From the NCBI GenBank assembly GCA_022113835.1, contig JAILWY010000005.1, positions 3,366,501 to 3,430,500 of the forward strand: a stretch of DNA of 64,000 nt, read 5' to 3'. This DNA comes from Atopsyche davidsoni. Lineage: Eukaryota > Arthropoda > Insecta > Trichoptera > Hydrobiosidae. The notes beneath the pieces were generated by a model that worked only from the letters and a program-made list of their open reading frames with translations, had not been told where the DNA came from and searched no databases. Of this stretch, positions 11,269 to 22,900 are shown piece by piece; the stretch's first letter is position 1; each line of letters starts with the position of its first letter. The translations under genes were made by a program, and so were the position numbers.

Positions 11269-13606
11269 TCAGCCAGGGTAACTTTTTTTTAGAGTTGTTT
11301 TTTTACAGTCCGGATACAATTTTCTATGTTCCTGGACACAGCGCAGCAAGAACTGTTTTTGTTCTTCTTCAGCCGTGATAAGTCCGTTAAAATCTTGCAT
11401 CATTTTAACAGCCCTTTCAGCAGTATCATTCACAACTCTCAAATAACTTATTTTTCTTTTAGCTTCCAGAAAAGCAGCATTATTATTCCAGGAAGATACA
11501 TCTTCCTTTAGAAAACTGTCGTCGATCTGCAGTCGTGATAAAAATTGTTTGCTCTTTTCCGATACGAAATTATCCAGTGTTTTGCCTGGAAAAAAAAGGA
11601 AAATAAGATAAATAACAAATAAATCTACAACAATTTAAATATATCACAAAAAGTCAATTAAACTTACCAAACAACCTTTGGGGCAGTTCTTCCTTTGACG
11701 GGTCATAGCGTTTGCTAAAATCTGAGGTTTTGTCCCGGTTGAAGTTGGCAATCATTTTCTTTTTAGTTTGGTTATCAACTTCATCATCAAACAGTGATAG
11801 AATAACTGTCTCTTCACATAAATACCACAAGTGATGGCTAAACTTGCTTATAGAAGCATTAGAAATTGTTGCGTCAACTTTTTCGTACTCTTTTAACATC
11901 TTCAAGAAGCGCAAATCTTGGTTAGGTGCTTTGATCGCCACTGTACATTCGAGCCAAGGTTTAACATACAATATCACGACAAATAAGAAACCATCTTGTA
12001 GAGCCTTTTTGTCCTTCGCAGTTATTCTGCATTGTGACTGAAGTGAACATATTTTTAAAGAATAGATCGCTCTCGCCATCCAGCGAGCCTGATGCATTGC
12101 TCCGGGGGGCCTTAGTTTTAATTTTTCCTCTGTGTCTCCTCCCAAAAATATTACGCACAGTTCGACCAATTCGCGGTAGTCATCTCTTACATAACCTTTG
12201 TCTAATTCTGCCTTATAAAATATTAACAAAGCTTGAATGTCTGTCTCGGCAACACGTTGTTTTACGAAATTAAGAGATGGTTCAATGTTACTAGCGTCGA
12301 TGTTTTTCCAATTTTCTCTGAACTTTTTAAACATTGGAATATCTGGGCTACTAGTAATTTGCTTAATTTTGCTTTCAAAGACAGCTTTTAGGACCAATTC
12401 ATAAACATGATGACGACAGGCGAAAAGCAGCAATTCTCTTCCTAAAGTTTGCTCCAAAATAGCACAAGCTCCATTGAAACGGCCAGTATTGGAAGCTGTT
12501 GTGTCGCAGCACATTATTTGTACTTTATCGTGAAGGTTCCAGTCAAAGAGAGCTGTTGAGACAGCCTTAGCTAGATGTTTTCCAGAAGAATGTTCTAGTT
12601 TCGGCACTGCAAGAAGCTGTTCCTTATCGTCAAACGAAGCAATAACTGGCAAGCGTTCTTCTTTAGAACTTCGTACATCCAACCCGGGTAATAGTTTTCC
12701 ATCCCAATGGACTGTGACTACGTCGGGTACATTGTTTTGGAAGTCAGATTTTATTGCTTCTGCCCTTGATTTTCTAGTTTCAGTACGAATTCGCTGAATC
12801 GAGGATTTGTTAATAGGGAAATCATCGCTGCTCAGACCAAGCGCTTCTACCACCGCATTAAGAATGTAAACGGAGTCTCTAATACTTAGCTGGCATCGAT
12901 CTAAAGCTGCAACTAGTTTAGGTGTTACAAGATTCTTTCTACCTCTTTTTGAACTTTGTTCATGGCAGGGAACGTCCAGCAAGCTGAGTTCAGAATTCAA
13001 GATCTGTTCTTCGTCTAAATCTTCTAGCCTTTCTAAGTAATTTGTGGTGGAAGTAGATGCAACAGCTAGTGATTCTCTTTGTCTTACAACCCTTTCCTTT
13101 TCTTCCAATCGTCGTTGTCTAGATCTATCTTCTTTTTCCGCCAATTTTTTATCAACACCACCTAAGCATCCCGGTCGACCTGGTTCTCTCTGTTTTATTA
13201 AAAATAATTTATCTTCCTCTATTTTCATTCTCTCAAAAGCATCAGCATGTGCAATATCAAACAAATTATTAAGATCAATTTTGAAATTGTTCTCACGTCT
13301 CTTGAACGTAACCTGAGTTTTCTTACAATTTTTTTGCAATTCCCTCCAAACATGATATAAATCAACAAGTTTCTTCACGCAGTTAGAAAATCCCCTTGTT
13401 GGAATTCTTGCTTTTTCCCAATATATGATGCACTCCCTAATCACAAGATTTGCACTTTCACTAACAGTCAGTTTAATCTCACGAATATTGTAAAATAAGA
13501 CTGAGAGAACTTGTCGATTAGATGGTAATTTTGCACCATTTATTTGATATCTAGGCAAACCAATAAGGAAAATATTTTGTTTATCACTCCGTAATTCCAC
13601 CGACAT
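11269..13606 (-). CDS. Transposase, two exons, 751 residues
   Basis: The gene is join(13606..11668, 11585..11269) on the minus strand. Exon 1 alone gives a 650-residue frame that ends four residues after a strong donor (G|GTAAGT at 11667-11662). Splicing to the acceptor TTTTTTTTCCAG (ends 11586) keeps frame and adds about 105 residues, ending at TGA 11271-11269. The N-terminal third is Lys/Arg/Glu-rich with a coiled stretch (about 150-180). The RNase H-like core follows: VHWDGKLLP (Asp302), CCDTTASN (Asp368), CRHH (397-400), HQARW (505-509), and a candidate catalytic Glu at 598 or 599 in WYLCEETVILS. This order (Asp, TD-like Asp, CxxH, RW, Glu) is that of hAT transposases. The exon-2 tail contains NDTAERAVKMMQDF and EEEQKQFLL, which I recall from uncharacterised arthropod and cnidarian proteins. 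An ATTAAA lies at 11246-11241. It would cut and rejoin the element ends in the nucleus. Confidence 0.85.
11586..11667 (-). other. 82-nt intron in the transposase gene
   Basis: The donor is GTAAGT (11667-11662) and the acceptor ends in a pyrimidine run followed by CAG (11586). The intron is A+T-rich, has an in-frame stop soon after the donor, and its removal joins two open frames without a shift. These features make it a convincing spliceosomal intron. Confidence 0.85.
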
Positions 13607-13843
13607 GTTAACGCACTAAACAATGGAGCACTACTAATCTCAAAAATCACGTATGAAATGACAAATAAAACATGCAGTTACAAGTCACAGCGCAGTACTT
13701 ACGCAACTTGTATGGACAAGTTAAAATCGCAAGTCGGCACGGGTTACCGTTTATAAATCGAACTAATATTTTTTTCTAGACAATATAGGGTTATTACTAA
13801 ACTTTTAAGAAGGTACGCGTAAAAAAATATTGAACTTGAATTT

Positions 13844-13858
13844 TAAGGGACACCCTAA
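13844..13858. repeat. Terminal inverted repeat, 5' side of transposase
   Basis: This is the reverse complement of 10983-10997. It lies about 240 bp upstream of the transposase start, leaving room for the promoter in the intervening A+T-rich DNA. Confidence 0.88.
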
Positions 13859-14534
13859 TATATATTTATTATTTTTTTTAATTAATTTTCGTTTCCCCAG
13901 CCCTGATGGCACTGAAGTGCATCCTGCGAGCACGCCGTACCCGCGGCGGCCGTCCAGCCGAGGAGGCGGCTTTGACCGGTCACTTGTCCCCTGCTGCAGT
14001 TAACTACCGCGCAAACATTACAGCATTCTCAAGGAGAACGGCTCATCAACATCCCCGCCAGAGGAGCCGCTCCCTGGCAGACAAAGATCTGCAGCCGAGA
14101 ATTTTTACCGAGCCTGTGATTATAAACCGATGATATCGGTTATTGGATAACCGTCGAAACAACGACTCATAGTTAGTGAAATCTGCCACACCTATCATAT
14201 TCTCCAGATCTGGCATCTTCTGATTATTACTTGTATTAAAAATCACCTGGATATGTTTTTTGCAAGCAAAGAACAAAAATTTTATGAACGTGGAATCATA
14301 CTACTGCCAAAAATATTGCAAAAGGTATTAAACTATATTAGACAATATATAATCAAATTTAATATTTATTCACTATAAGAAAATGACTTTCCGGATCAGT
14401 CCAAAATATTAAGAAATATAATATTATTTTTTTAAATATTTTGTATAAACACCATGAAACAATCTTTTTAGACAAACTTCCGTATTATCAATGAATTTTA
14501 GGATAATATTTTTGATTATTTATGAAGTTGAGAT
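13859..14534. other. GC-rich block of unknown nature, then A+T-rich DNA
   Basis: The block at about 13898-14110 is markedly GC-rich. It starts with a run resembling a 3' splice site (TTTCCCCAG, ending about 13900) and is open in the plus frame up to 14133 (75 codons from the ATG at 13906, Arg/Ala-rich, with SLADKDLQPRIF near the end). I do not recognise the protein and see no strong donor, so it is only a weak exon candidate. It may belong to the same GC-rich locus as 10.4-10.9 kb, separated by the transposon. Confidence 0.3.
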
Positions 14535-14620
14535 AACTTTGTAATTCTTCTTAATGAGTTTTATGTAATTCAATGCATAACTAGTTTCGAACCAAGACCT
14601 TGGTCATCTTCATTTGCGAA
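14535..14620 (-). mobile_element. Diverged single arm of the 54/55-kb foldback family
   Basis: On the plus strand the order AACTTTGTAATTCTTC, a GAGTT-containing stretch, ATGCATAACTAGTTTCGA, CCAAGACCTTGG and TCATCTTCA follows the arm of the 55.4-kb element step by step. Read on the minus strand it gives a hammerhead-like core (TGAAGATGACCAA, UUGG, CGAAACTAGTTATGC at 14617-14575). U7 of the core is A here and the residue before UGA is A, so activity is unlikely. No inverted partner arm is seen. Confidence 0.55.
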
Positions 14621-16490
14621 TTAAACTGAAATAGACTAAGTTTATTTCGTATCTGAAGATATCTATATACAAAAGTACTCATTATTAAATACTTTGATTA
14701 TTTATATCTTAAATTATTGTTTTTGGTTCATTTGTTTACTTAATAGCTCATGCTTGGGTATTGTTACACATGAATAGAAACAATTTAATTAGCCACCTCT
14801 AAAGCCTCGTTGTTCCACCAAGAGGGCTGTGTTTCGCACAGGATTTTTTGCCGAAAGTTTTTCAATAAAGCACAGAAGCGACGTAAACCAGTCCACTATC
14901 TTAAACGTTTTTGAATTGAATCATTCCGAATACGCTGCACCTGGCGAGCTGTATAATATAAAAGCAATTCTGCCGAAGAATGCCGCGTGCCGACCCTGGA
15001 CTACCTGGAGTCCGTCTCGCCTTCTACATCTCACTATTGCAAGGGCCTCTCTGAAAAAACTTAAGCAATAACATATTTTATATTCTCACACATTGTTTTT
15101 AGAACTCCACTTCTATCTATAAAAAAAGGTATTAAAGGCTGTATTCATCAAAGTTTAATTTATTGTCATATATAGACATTTCAATAGTACCATGATCTTA
15201 TATTAATGCTACAAAATTACAAATGAGAAAATATGGTAAATTGATCCCAATATTATGAATGTTCATTTTCTTATATTTTTTTAGGATTAAATTAAAAACA
15301 TATACACTTAAACATATAAAAATATTTAATACCATAATACTTTCTGCGTTAGCAGTGAAAGTCCCCCTCCGTGATCACAGCTGCTATTTTTTGGCGTTTA
15401 TTGCAATTATCTGTCATCGTCGCTGTAATTTGTCACATATTCATACTTAAACTAACTATTGAGCGTTTATTTTAATAACACGAAATTGAGATAACCAGAT
15501 ATTGAATGTTAACGGACTTTTTGAAAAATATGTGCAGAATCACTGCCTTTTAAAATCCCGTTCATTTTATACTTTTATTTATATATTTTGCATATAATTA
15601 TGAAATTTAAAAAAATATATGATTTAGATTTGAAATGGAATTGGCACTACGTAATAAGCTACTTTGATATAATTCGACAGAAATTTATGCTATATTTTGA
15701 TATAAATATTATATTTGCGACAGATCGTTCTCTTATTTAGTTAAATATTCGTTTTTAAGGTTTTTTTACGATACTATACATATATCAACCCGTTTTGTAA
15801 ATGCAGTAGTTTTTTTTACAAGCAAGATATATTTTATTTATCACCATCACAGGTGAAGTCCTCACAATCATCACAGGGTACCTGAAGAAGTCTTTCAACA
15901 TTTTGTTTTAATATGGAGTATAACAAATTTAATTAATATTTCGTAAATATACCTGCACACCCTAATTTTATGAACGATTTAAAGCTTGATTTTTTGTTAA
16001 GCTCCAGTATGCCGTAAATCACCAATAAAAACAATCATTTGATTATAATTCAATGTATTGCAAGCAAATTCATCATGGAAGAGAACAGGGCTCGGGCGGC
16101 TCACCGGTAAGAATGCACCCGCAGGTTATTTACCTGTCCCCCTGAATACCTGATGCTCTATACAGCGCTTCGTACGTGTGCCCGTATCAGTAGCGTGCAG
16201 TTCATACGTGCAAAAATGCACAGCATTCCAGGGATAACAACGTTCTTTGCAAATTTAAACGAATATAAATCGCAACGACGTATTCTGAGACTCAGATATC
16301 GATCACATAAGTCAAACACAAAACTTTAATCATTATCGTTTACAGTAAAAAAATCACATTTTTTTACGTACATATTTCAGACATTTTTATAATTTATCCG
16401 AAAGTATAAGTATTACAAGCATTGATTTTTAAATAGTTGTCTTATCAGTGACTGTCAACGGACTAAAACTACTCGTTAGTCAGTCTGCAG
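14621..16490. other. A+T-rich DNA, no gene recognised
   Basis: Small frames at 14829-15071 and 15259-15450 show nothing known. A GC-richer pocket lies at 16080-16260. No RNA gene or repeat boundary was seen up to the hAT relic. Confidence 0.5.
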
Positions 16491-16959
16491 CACAGGTTCC
16501 CAAACTATTTTGTCCCGTTGACCCCTTGTCGATTTTTCCTGTTATTTGTAGACCTCTGCCTTGCCAATATTGAATTTTTATAAAATTCATCAACCTCAAA
16601 CATACTTTTGACATCTGATATACAGGTGCGCCATATTTTATGTCGGTATGTAAACATTGAATAACTATATCTTTTTTTTGTAAGTAGGTTGACAACTGCA
16701 CTAAAACCCTTTTCCATGTGGTATGAAAATGGAAAAGCTATCAAAAACCTTCTTGCGATAGTCCATAATGCAGGATTAACAGCATAATTATGTAAGTACA
16801 TAGGTCAAATCTGTGTTCAATTATGACATTTACGGAATGCCTAAATATTGGTGATGTCCTGCTTAAATAGACCCCCAATTTAATTTTTCGCTGTCATCGA
16901 CCCATCGAAGGGCGAAATCGAGCACTGGGGGTCGATATTGACCACTTTGGGAACCAGTG
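16491..16959 (-). mobile_element. Degenerate hAT element, 469 bp, with target duplication
   Basis: The left end CACAGGTTCCCAAAC and the right end, read on the minus strand, CACTGGTTCCCAAAG form a hAT-type inverted repeat. The 8-bp flanks GTCTGCAG (16483-16490) and GTCTACAG (16960-16967) differ at one base and fit a hAT target duplication. The interior retains the 3' part of a transposase gene on the minus strand. It is an internally deleted copy that can no longer encode transposase. Confidence 0.87.
16505..16801 (-). pseudogene. hAT transposase C-terminal fragment (ZBED-like dimerisation domain)
   Basis: The 98-codon frame contains FPFSYHMEKGFSAVVNLL followed by TKKR (about 16738-16670). 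This matches the hAT C-terminal dimerisation motif of ZBED5-like and related transposases (FPSS-x3-ERGFSAV-x-N-L-LTKKR in the family, from memory). After TKKR the expected RGDLRL-type segment is lost from this frame and something like it appears in another frame (16480-16701), indicating a frameshift. The N-terminal zinc finger and catalytic core are missing. Confidence 0.75.
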
Positions 16960-19900
16960 GTCTACAGTAAGTTCGTGGTTGTGTTAGACCTCAACGCTCT
17001 TTCGTGTTTATATATATTTTTTAAATATACATATAATCTCCCAACGGTATTGAAATAATTGATTAATCACCGTGATAGCCAATTGATCCGCTTTGAACGA
17101 GCAGAAGAGAAAGTTTCAGATCATTTTCGACCATTGGCTATAAATATAACATCGTGGCAGTGCGCCGATGTAAAGTTATGTCACGCTAAAGCCCAGCACT
17201 TAACAAGTAACTGGTCTATGGTGGTATGATAATTCCGCGTGGGCAGCGGCGCATTTGCTCCAATATCTCGTACGTGTTTGACGTTTATGGCGGCGCAATG
17301 GCCGCAGGTAAGCGCACAGGTGTATGAAGGAATGTACCGTAACCTTATGCAGGGCAGGGCATTACATATTTTATTTGGAGGCCTTAAACTGATACCTTTT
17401 ATTTATATTGTATTGACAACACTAATTTAATACAAAAAATGTATACAAAAAGCTCAGAAGATAACGATAGATTTTGGCATGTGTAAATTATTGAATATGT
17501 AAAATACTATCTATTTGCGTCATAATCTCAAAAGATATCCAAAAAAGTAAAAATTATTTACAGTTGATAGTTCCATATATATAATATTTCGTAATTATAT
17601 ACTCATGTGTCATATGGATGTATTGATATATGAACAATGTCTGCCTTATTTTTTTGAGCACCACGTACTATGGTTAGTGCCAGTGCCATGTTAAGGGTTA
17701 AAGGAGGTTTGATTGATCGCTTACGGAAATTGCGTACAACTTCGACAGCTGTTCCTCTGAGGAGTGTTAACGTTTATGAATAATCATAAGGCATGCAGAC
17801 GGCGAGGTGTTTCTAGATAATTATCTCAAAATAAATAGTGTTTAAATTTTACAGAGTAATCAGATACTGTCAATCTGTTACTTGCAGGATGGAGGTCTTC
17901 CTGTGCTCGGCACGCCTTTATGCCTTGTACGTGTTGAATTCATACATATCCGTCATATATATTTTTGATGTTCTAATTTTTTAACAGCTTTGGGATTCAC
18001 AAACTAATCTCTCGTAAATCAACGTAAAACACCTCTGCTTGAATATGCCTACCTTGCATGTGAGCGAAACTGATCTCTTTTTAATGACGACTAATATATT
18101 TTTATTATTTTGTATAACGCACTAGCTAATTTTGAAAAAAAAAAATAACACATATTTTCGCTGTAATAATTAAATATTTCAATTAAATTTGATACCAATT
18201 TAAAACATTTTAAGAGATAAATACATATATTTTCAATTGTAACGTTATTTTGTTAAACTCTACGATACCAATATAATTTAAATACTAGATACATAACTCT
18301 TTACTATATTATAATAAGTGATGAGCTGTTAAGTTTCGTGAAAAAAAAAACAAACCAAAAAACATTACATCATGCAAGCATATTAACCGCTATAGCTCAC
18401 CAACTATTAAATAAAACAATAAAATACAATACCATATAGTTTAACTATGCTTCAATAATTAAACATAATTAATGACAAGAAAGATGAATGCACCGCCTGC
18501 AATTTTGGGATATTCACCGCATTACAAATTGAAAATTACAAATACTAAAGCATATGGCAGCCGAGTGGTAATTAAAATTCGACCCAGTTAATAATAGCCA
18601 AAATTAAATCGGAAAGCGGCCTATTATGTTTAATTTGCATATTTCAAAAAATGTCCGCCGGCAGCCATGACAGTTTGACCTGTACCATTACTCTAATTTT
18701 TGCGCATGTACGCATTTTAGTACAGCATCAAATTAACTGACCAAATTCTAACTTTCCAATTGTTTTATTCTAAACAAATTATTTTTTTATAAATTATAAA
18801 AAAAATTGAAACTATCATTGCCCATATCAAATCATCAATGGTATATACAGTAGAGTTTATAAGCATAATATATTATTCATATCAAGCAGATATCAGATTT
18901 TTATAATTTGTACAATTTTAGAATCAAAGATTTAAGCATAAATATCTACAATAGACTTTATTATACACTAATAATTTTTTTCAATAAAAAATATGATTTT
19001 CCGAGAAATTTTATTCAAAAGGGGTTTTGTCGTTAAATAGAGTTGTTATACAATAATGGTTATGTTCTCTCTAAAAACTCAGATATCTGAATATGATTTG
19101 TACTGAAAATATATATTTTTTAAAGTATTTTTTACAAGTACAGTTTTTGAACAATAACTAATTTATACATTGCCCTCATATTAAGTGCAAAAATATTATT
19201 AAAATAATATTATATTAACATAGCATACATTTGGCATAGAACTGTTTGTTTATACAACAATACCTTTAACTACATTTAAAAACTAATGAATTCCGTCGGA
19301 AGTCTTGCAGCAACAAATAATAATTTTAATTTTTACATACAGTTTTTGCAGATACTTTTTACTGACACGTAATTATGCCTCCAGTTATAACCAAAGTATG
19401 GAGAACAGTGATTTTCCTAACTTATTCACCGATGGACTAGATGCTATCGTATTTGTTCTACGCGATTTTACGAGATGCCGACTGCGATGTAATTTTTTGT
19501 AATACCCACCGATTATTCTTTCGTGATGTGATATTTTTTTATGCCATCGATTAAACATCTGAGCAAATAGGTTAACCTCGACAAACCTTAACTGACTTCT
19601 TGAGAAATCTTACTTTATCAGTATTTATAATGTTCACTTTGTAAAATTTTACTTTCACATTCTTATTATCTGATACTGAGATAAAAAGTAAACAGTTTTT
19701 TTTTCACTTAGTAATATAAACATAGAAAGTCTCTAAATAGCTTTTAGTTTTTATAAAGTGGATTTTTATACGTAAATATATGGCGGAGATAATTCTTTTT
19801 ATCTCAGGTTCTCGGAGATTATTTTTAATCTAATATGAACTCAATGTGACTTTTCTTTTTCATTTAGATATTATACAAATTCTTTTTAAATTATAAATTC

Positions 19901-22900
19901 AACCGTTTACCCTGGGAATTATACCAAATTATTGACAACATTAATTTAAGGCTCTAAAATGCTGTGTTTCAATCAATAATAAAAATAATTTATTTTATCC
20001 AACCCTGCTCTTTTTTGTTAAAATGTTTAACATTAAAACTACAGTAATCTAGTTATTCAAAAAACAGTGCAAAGTCATCATCATTACAATTTTCTGAATT
20101 AATCCATCTTTCATTTCCATGACAACCTACAATGGCTACAATGAATCACTCTAGTTTCATTTAAATTAATAACCTGAAAACAAAACTATAAAAACCGACA
20201 CCCTGTTAAACAAGCTCCCATTTAAATTACCACAATACTCAGTTATCAAAATACTCCCATAGAACAAAGTAACACTCTAGAATTTAGCACTCCAATTAAT
20301 TTAAACATTCCAAATCACCGTGTAATTCTCTATTCATAATATTCGTATTAAATTACACGTAAACTCAAAATATTTATAAATGCTTCTGTACCAAGGCAGA
20401 TGGCTGCAAAGATTGCGGACCCCATGCGGCTGGGAGGCTTGAAACAACGCTACCTGTATGAATAGACTGCTAGGCAGTTCATTTTTCTCACCTGAGAAAC
20501 CGCGGCTGTTTCACCTGTCTTCTTGATTGCATCTGGTGTACAAAGGCCGCCAGAACTAGTTCTCCACACTTTGCATCAATCCCGTGTAATTGACAATAAG
20601 GTGCATTTTTTTTAGAATGTACGTTCGTGCAACTGACGTAAAACAATTTAAGTAACAGTTAAAGGCAGAAGCTGTTTAAAAAAGTCAAGACTCCAGTCAA
20701 GACAAATCTGCTTCTATTTTACTGCAAAAAACGTTTTATGTTTTATTTTATATTATATTTCCGTCAAAAGCTTGATTTGTAAAAGCAATTCAGTATTAAA
20801 GTTAAGATAATATAATATAAAACGGAGCTGAAAATTGTTGTTCAAAAGATCGGATGATCAAATTTGTTGTAATTCAAAAACTAAACATTAAATTTTGATT
20901 TTGCTTTAATATAATTTTTAATTATTTATAGTGACAGCTTCTTCATAATTTGGAGAATTTCAAACAAATGTAGCAGTTTTTAATGGTTTTTGCTTTGTTA
21001 TAGATATCTATTATCAAAAAAAAAATATTAGAACGAAAAAGATATATAATACTTCGGATTATCTTTATTGAAAAACAAAATAATTAAAACAAAATCAATA
21101 TCATTTTTACATCAACAAAAAAAAACAGTTAAAAATCAGGATATAGAAATTGGGATAGCGAGTTTTTAAACGGCGTTTTTAACTACCAGTTTCCTGTTAT
21201 TTGCCAAAAAGAAAGTTAGCTATTAAAATTAACTGTGTTTTTGTTGAAAAGTAACATCGTACTTTTTTCTGAGACAATGGTTTACTGTAAGTATAATCAC
21301 AAGGTACATTACTAATGTATTTGGATAAAAACTAAGCATTATTATTTAAAACAGATTTAACAATCACAAAATTACCTTGAGAGTATCTGCACTTTTCTTT
21401 TAATTGACAAAAAAAATTACATAAATATGAAATAAATGAACAAAATTTAAAGAAAAATATTGTACTATACCCTATATACATTTTATAAACTAAATTGAGT
21501 TGTTTATGAAAAATTTGTAAATATGCGAATTTAAATGTACATTGCTAATTGTTTTCCTGGAACTCATATGAACAGACGTTTTCTTCAGCCAGGTGGCCAT
21601 ACTAACCTACCACCATATAAAACCTGTTATCAAAGGTATTGAAATCATTGATTAAGTAAAAATAATATGAATCTATGAATTTTGAAGTCTTATTCATAAT
21701 TTTAGATGATAAGAAGACATAAAATAAATCTTCACGTACTATATTTTTCCTAAATGTGGAAAAATGCATCAAATAATTTTTGGGGCTTACACAATGGCTT
21801 CAACTCGTTTTGAGCGAGGCCTCGAAAAAGTTAAACTCTTGAGTAAATGAATACATATACTTGATATAAACGTATTATTTGTCAACATAACCAAAGTAGT
21901 TTTAAATAAAAATTATAAAAAAAATAAAATGAAAGTTTCAGTGTCCCGAAAGGTGCAGATAATAATAGTGATTATATTTAACAACGGTGGACTAATTTTA
22001 CTATTTAAAACATAATTATTATACTTTGTATTAACTCATTAAGTTTAACCTGCTCTAAATATATTTTTTACGCACTCGAAAATTACAGATTCATGAATTA
22101 TTCATGAGACTGAAAATTGGAGTCGGGGCATTATCTACTAGGTCGCTCTCAATATGCTTCGAGACCGAGAAGCTATTATGGACAATTGCCTTACGCAAAA
22201 TTTATAATTAAAAATTATTTTTAGCTGGACACACAGAATACTACAAGTACACTGTGTACTCGACCCAGTTTCTAAGCAAGAGATATCGATCTATGCAAAT
22301 GAACTGTTTCCCCGTCCGATCGGGTCGATCATGGGACTATAAGGCAAAGCCCGTTAACAAAGACGACCAATAGCAACGATTTTGAAATGCCAGGAGTAAG
22401 ATCAACGACATGTGACAATAATGTCTAGACTTTTTCTGATTCTTTAAATTTGATAAAAGTTTTTGAATATTTGATTTGAGAGAAAGTATTTCAAAATAGA
22501 AACCAGTGCATATAAAAACGAGCATTTTCGTGTTAATAACAAGTATTGTCAAATCTGCCTTATATTTAATTAAATCTTTAAATGTTATTATAACAAGCTG
22601 TATAAAAAGACGCTAGTTGTTTTTTGATATTTGTTTAACATGACAGACACATAAACAGTAATTGTTGAGTATAATATACAAACAAACAAACCAATCATTT
22701 TTGTAGCTAGATATATTTAAACTGGTGGTCACGATGAAATGAATCTTTTAATACATGTTTTTGCCTTTTAAACATAATTCTCACTTGATTTCCGTTGTTC
22801 ATTTTTCATACATGTAGCATTTTATAAATAGTTATTTTTAAAGTAGAAAAATTAACATATAAATACGATGGGTTTAAGTAATTGGATGATAATGCAGATT

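Larger units (their letters stand above)
10983..13858 (-). mobile_element. Complete DDE/hAT-like DNA transposon, 2.88 kb
   Basis: The element is bounded by perfect 15-bp terminal inverted repeats (TTAGGGTGTCCCTTA at 10983-10997 and its reverse complement at 13844-13858). It is flanked by TATATATA (10975-10982) and TATATATT (13859-13866), which fits an 8-bp target duplication with one change, although the TA-rich target makes the exact length uncertain. Inside lies one minus-strand transposase gene filling most of the element. Intact reading frame, intact splice sites and matching ends indicate a recent insertion that may still be active. The transposase has hAT-like motifs, but the TTAGGGTGTCCC ends are not the usual CAGNG type, so the exact superfamily is open. 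Confidence 0.88.

Noticed and set aside
11961..12273. Overlapping open frames inside the transposase (plus 12034-12273, minus 11961-12158)
   Set aside because: Shadows of the 650-codon exon in other frames.
13906..14133. GC-rich open frame preceded by an acceptor-like TTTCCCCAG
   Set aside because: Kept only as a weak remark: no known domain, no strong donor, and GC-rich DNA lacks stops by chance.
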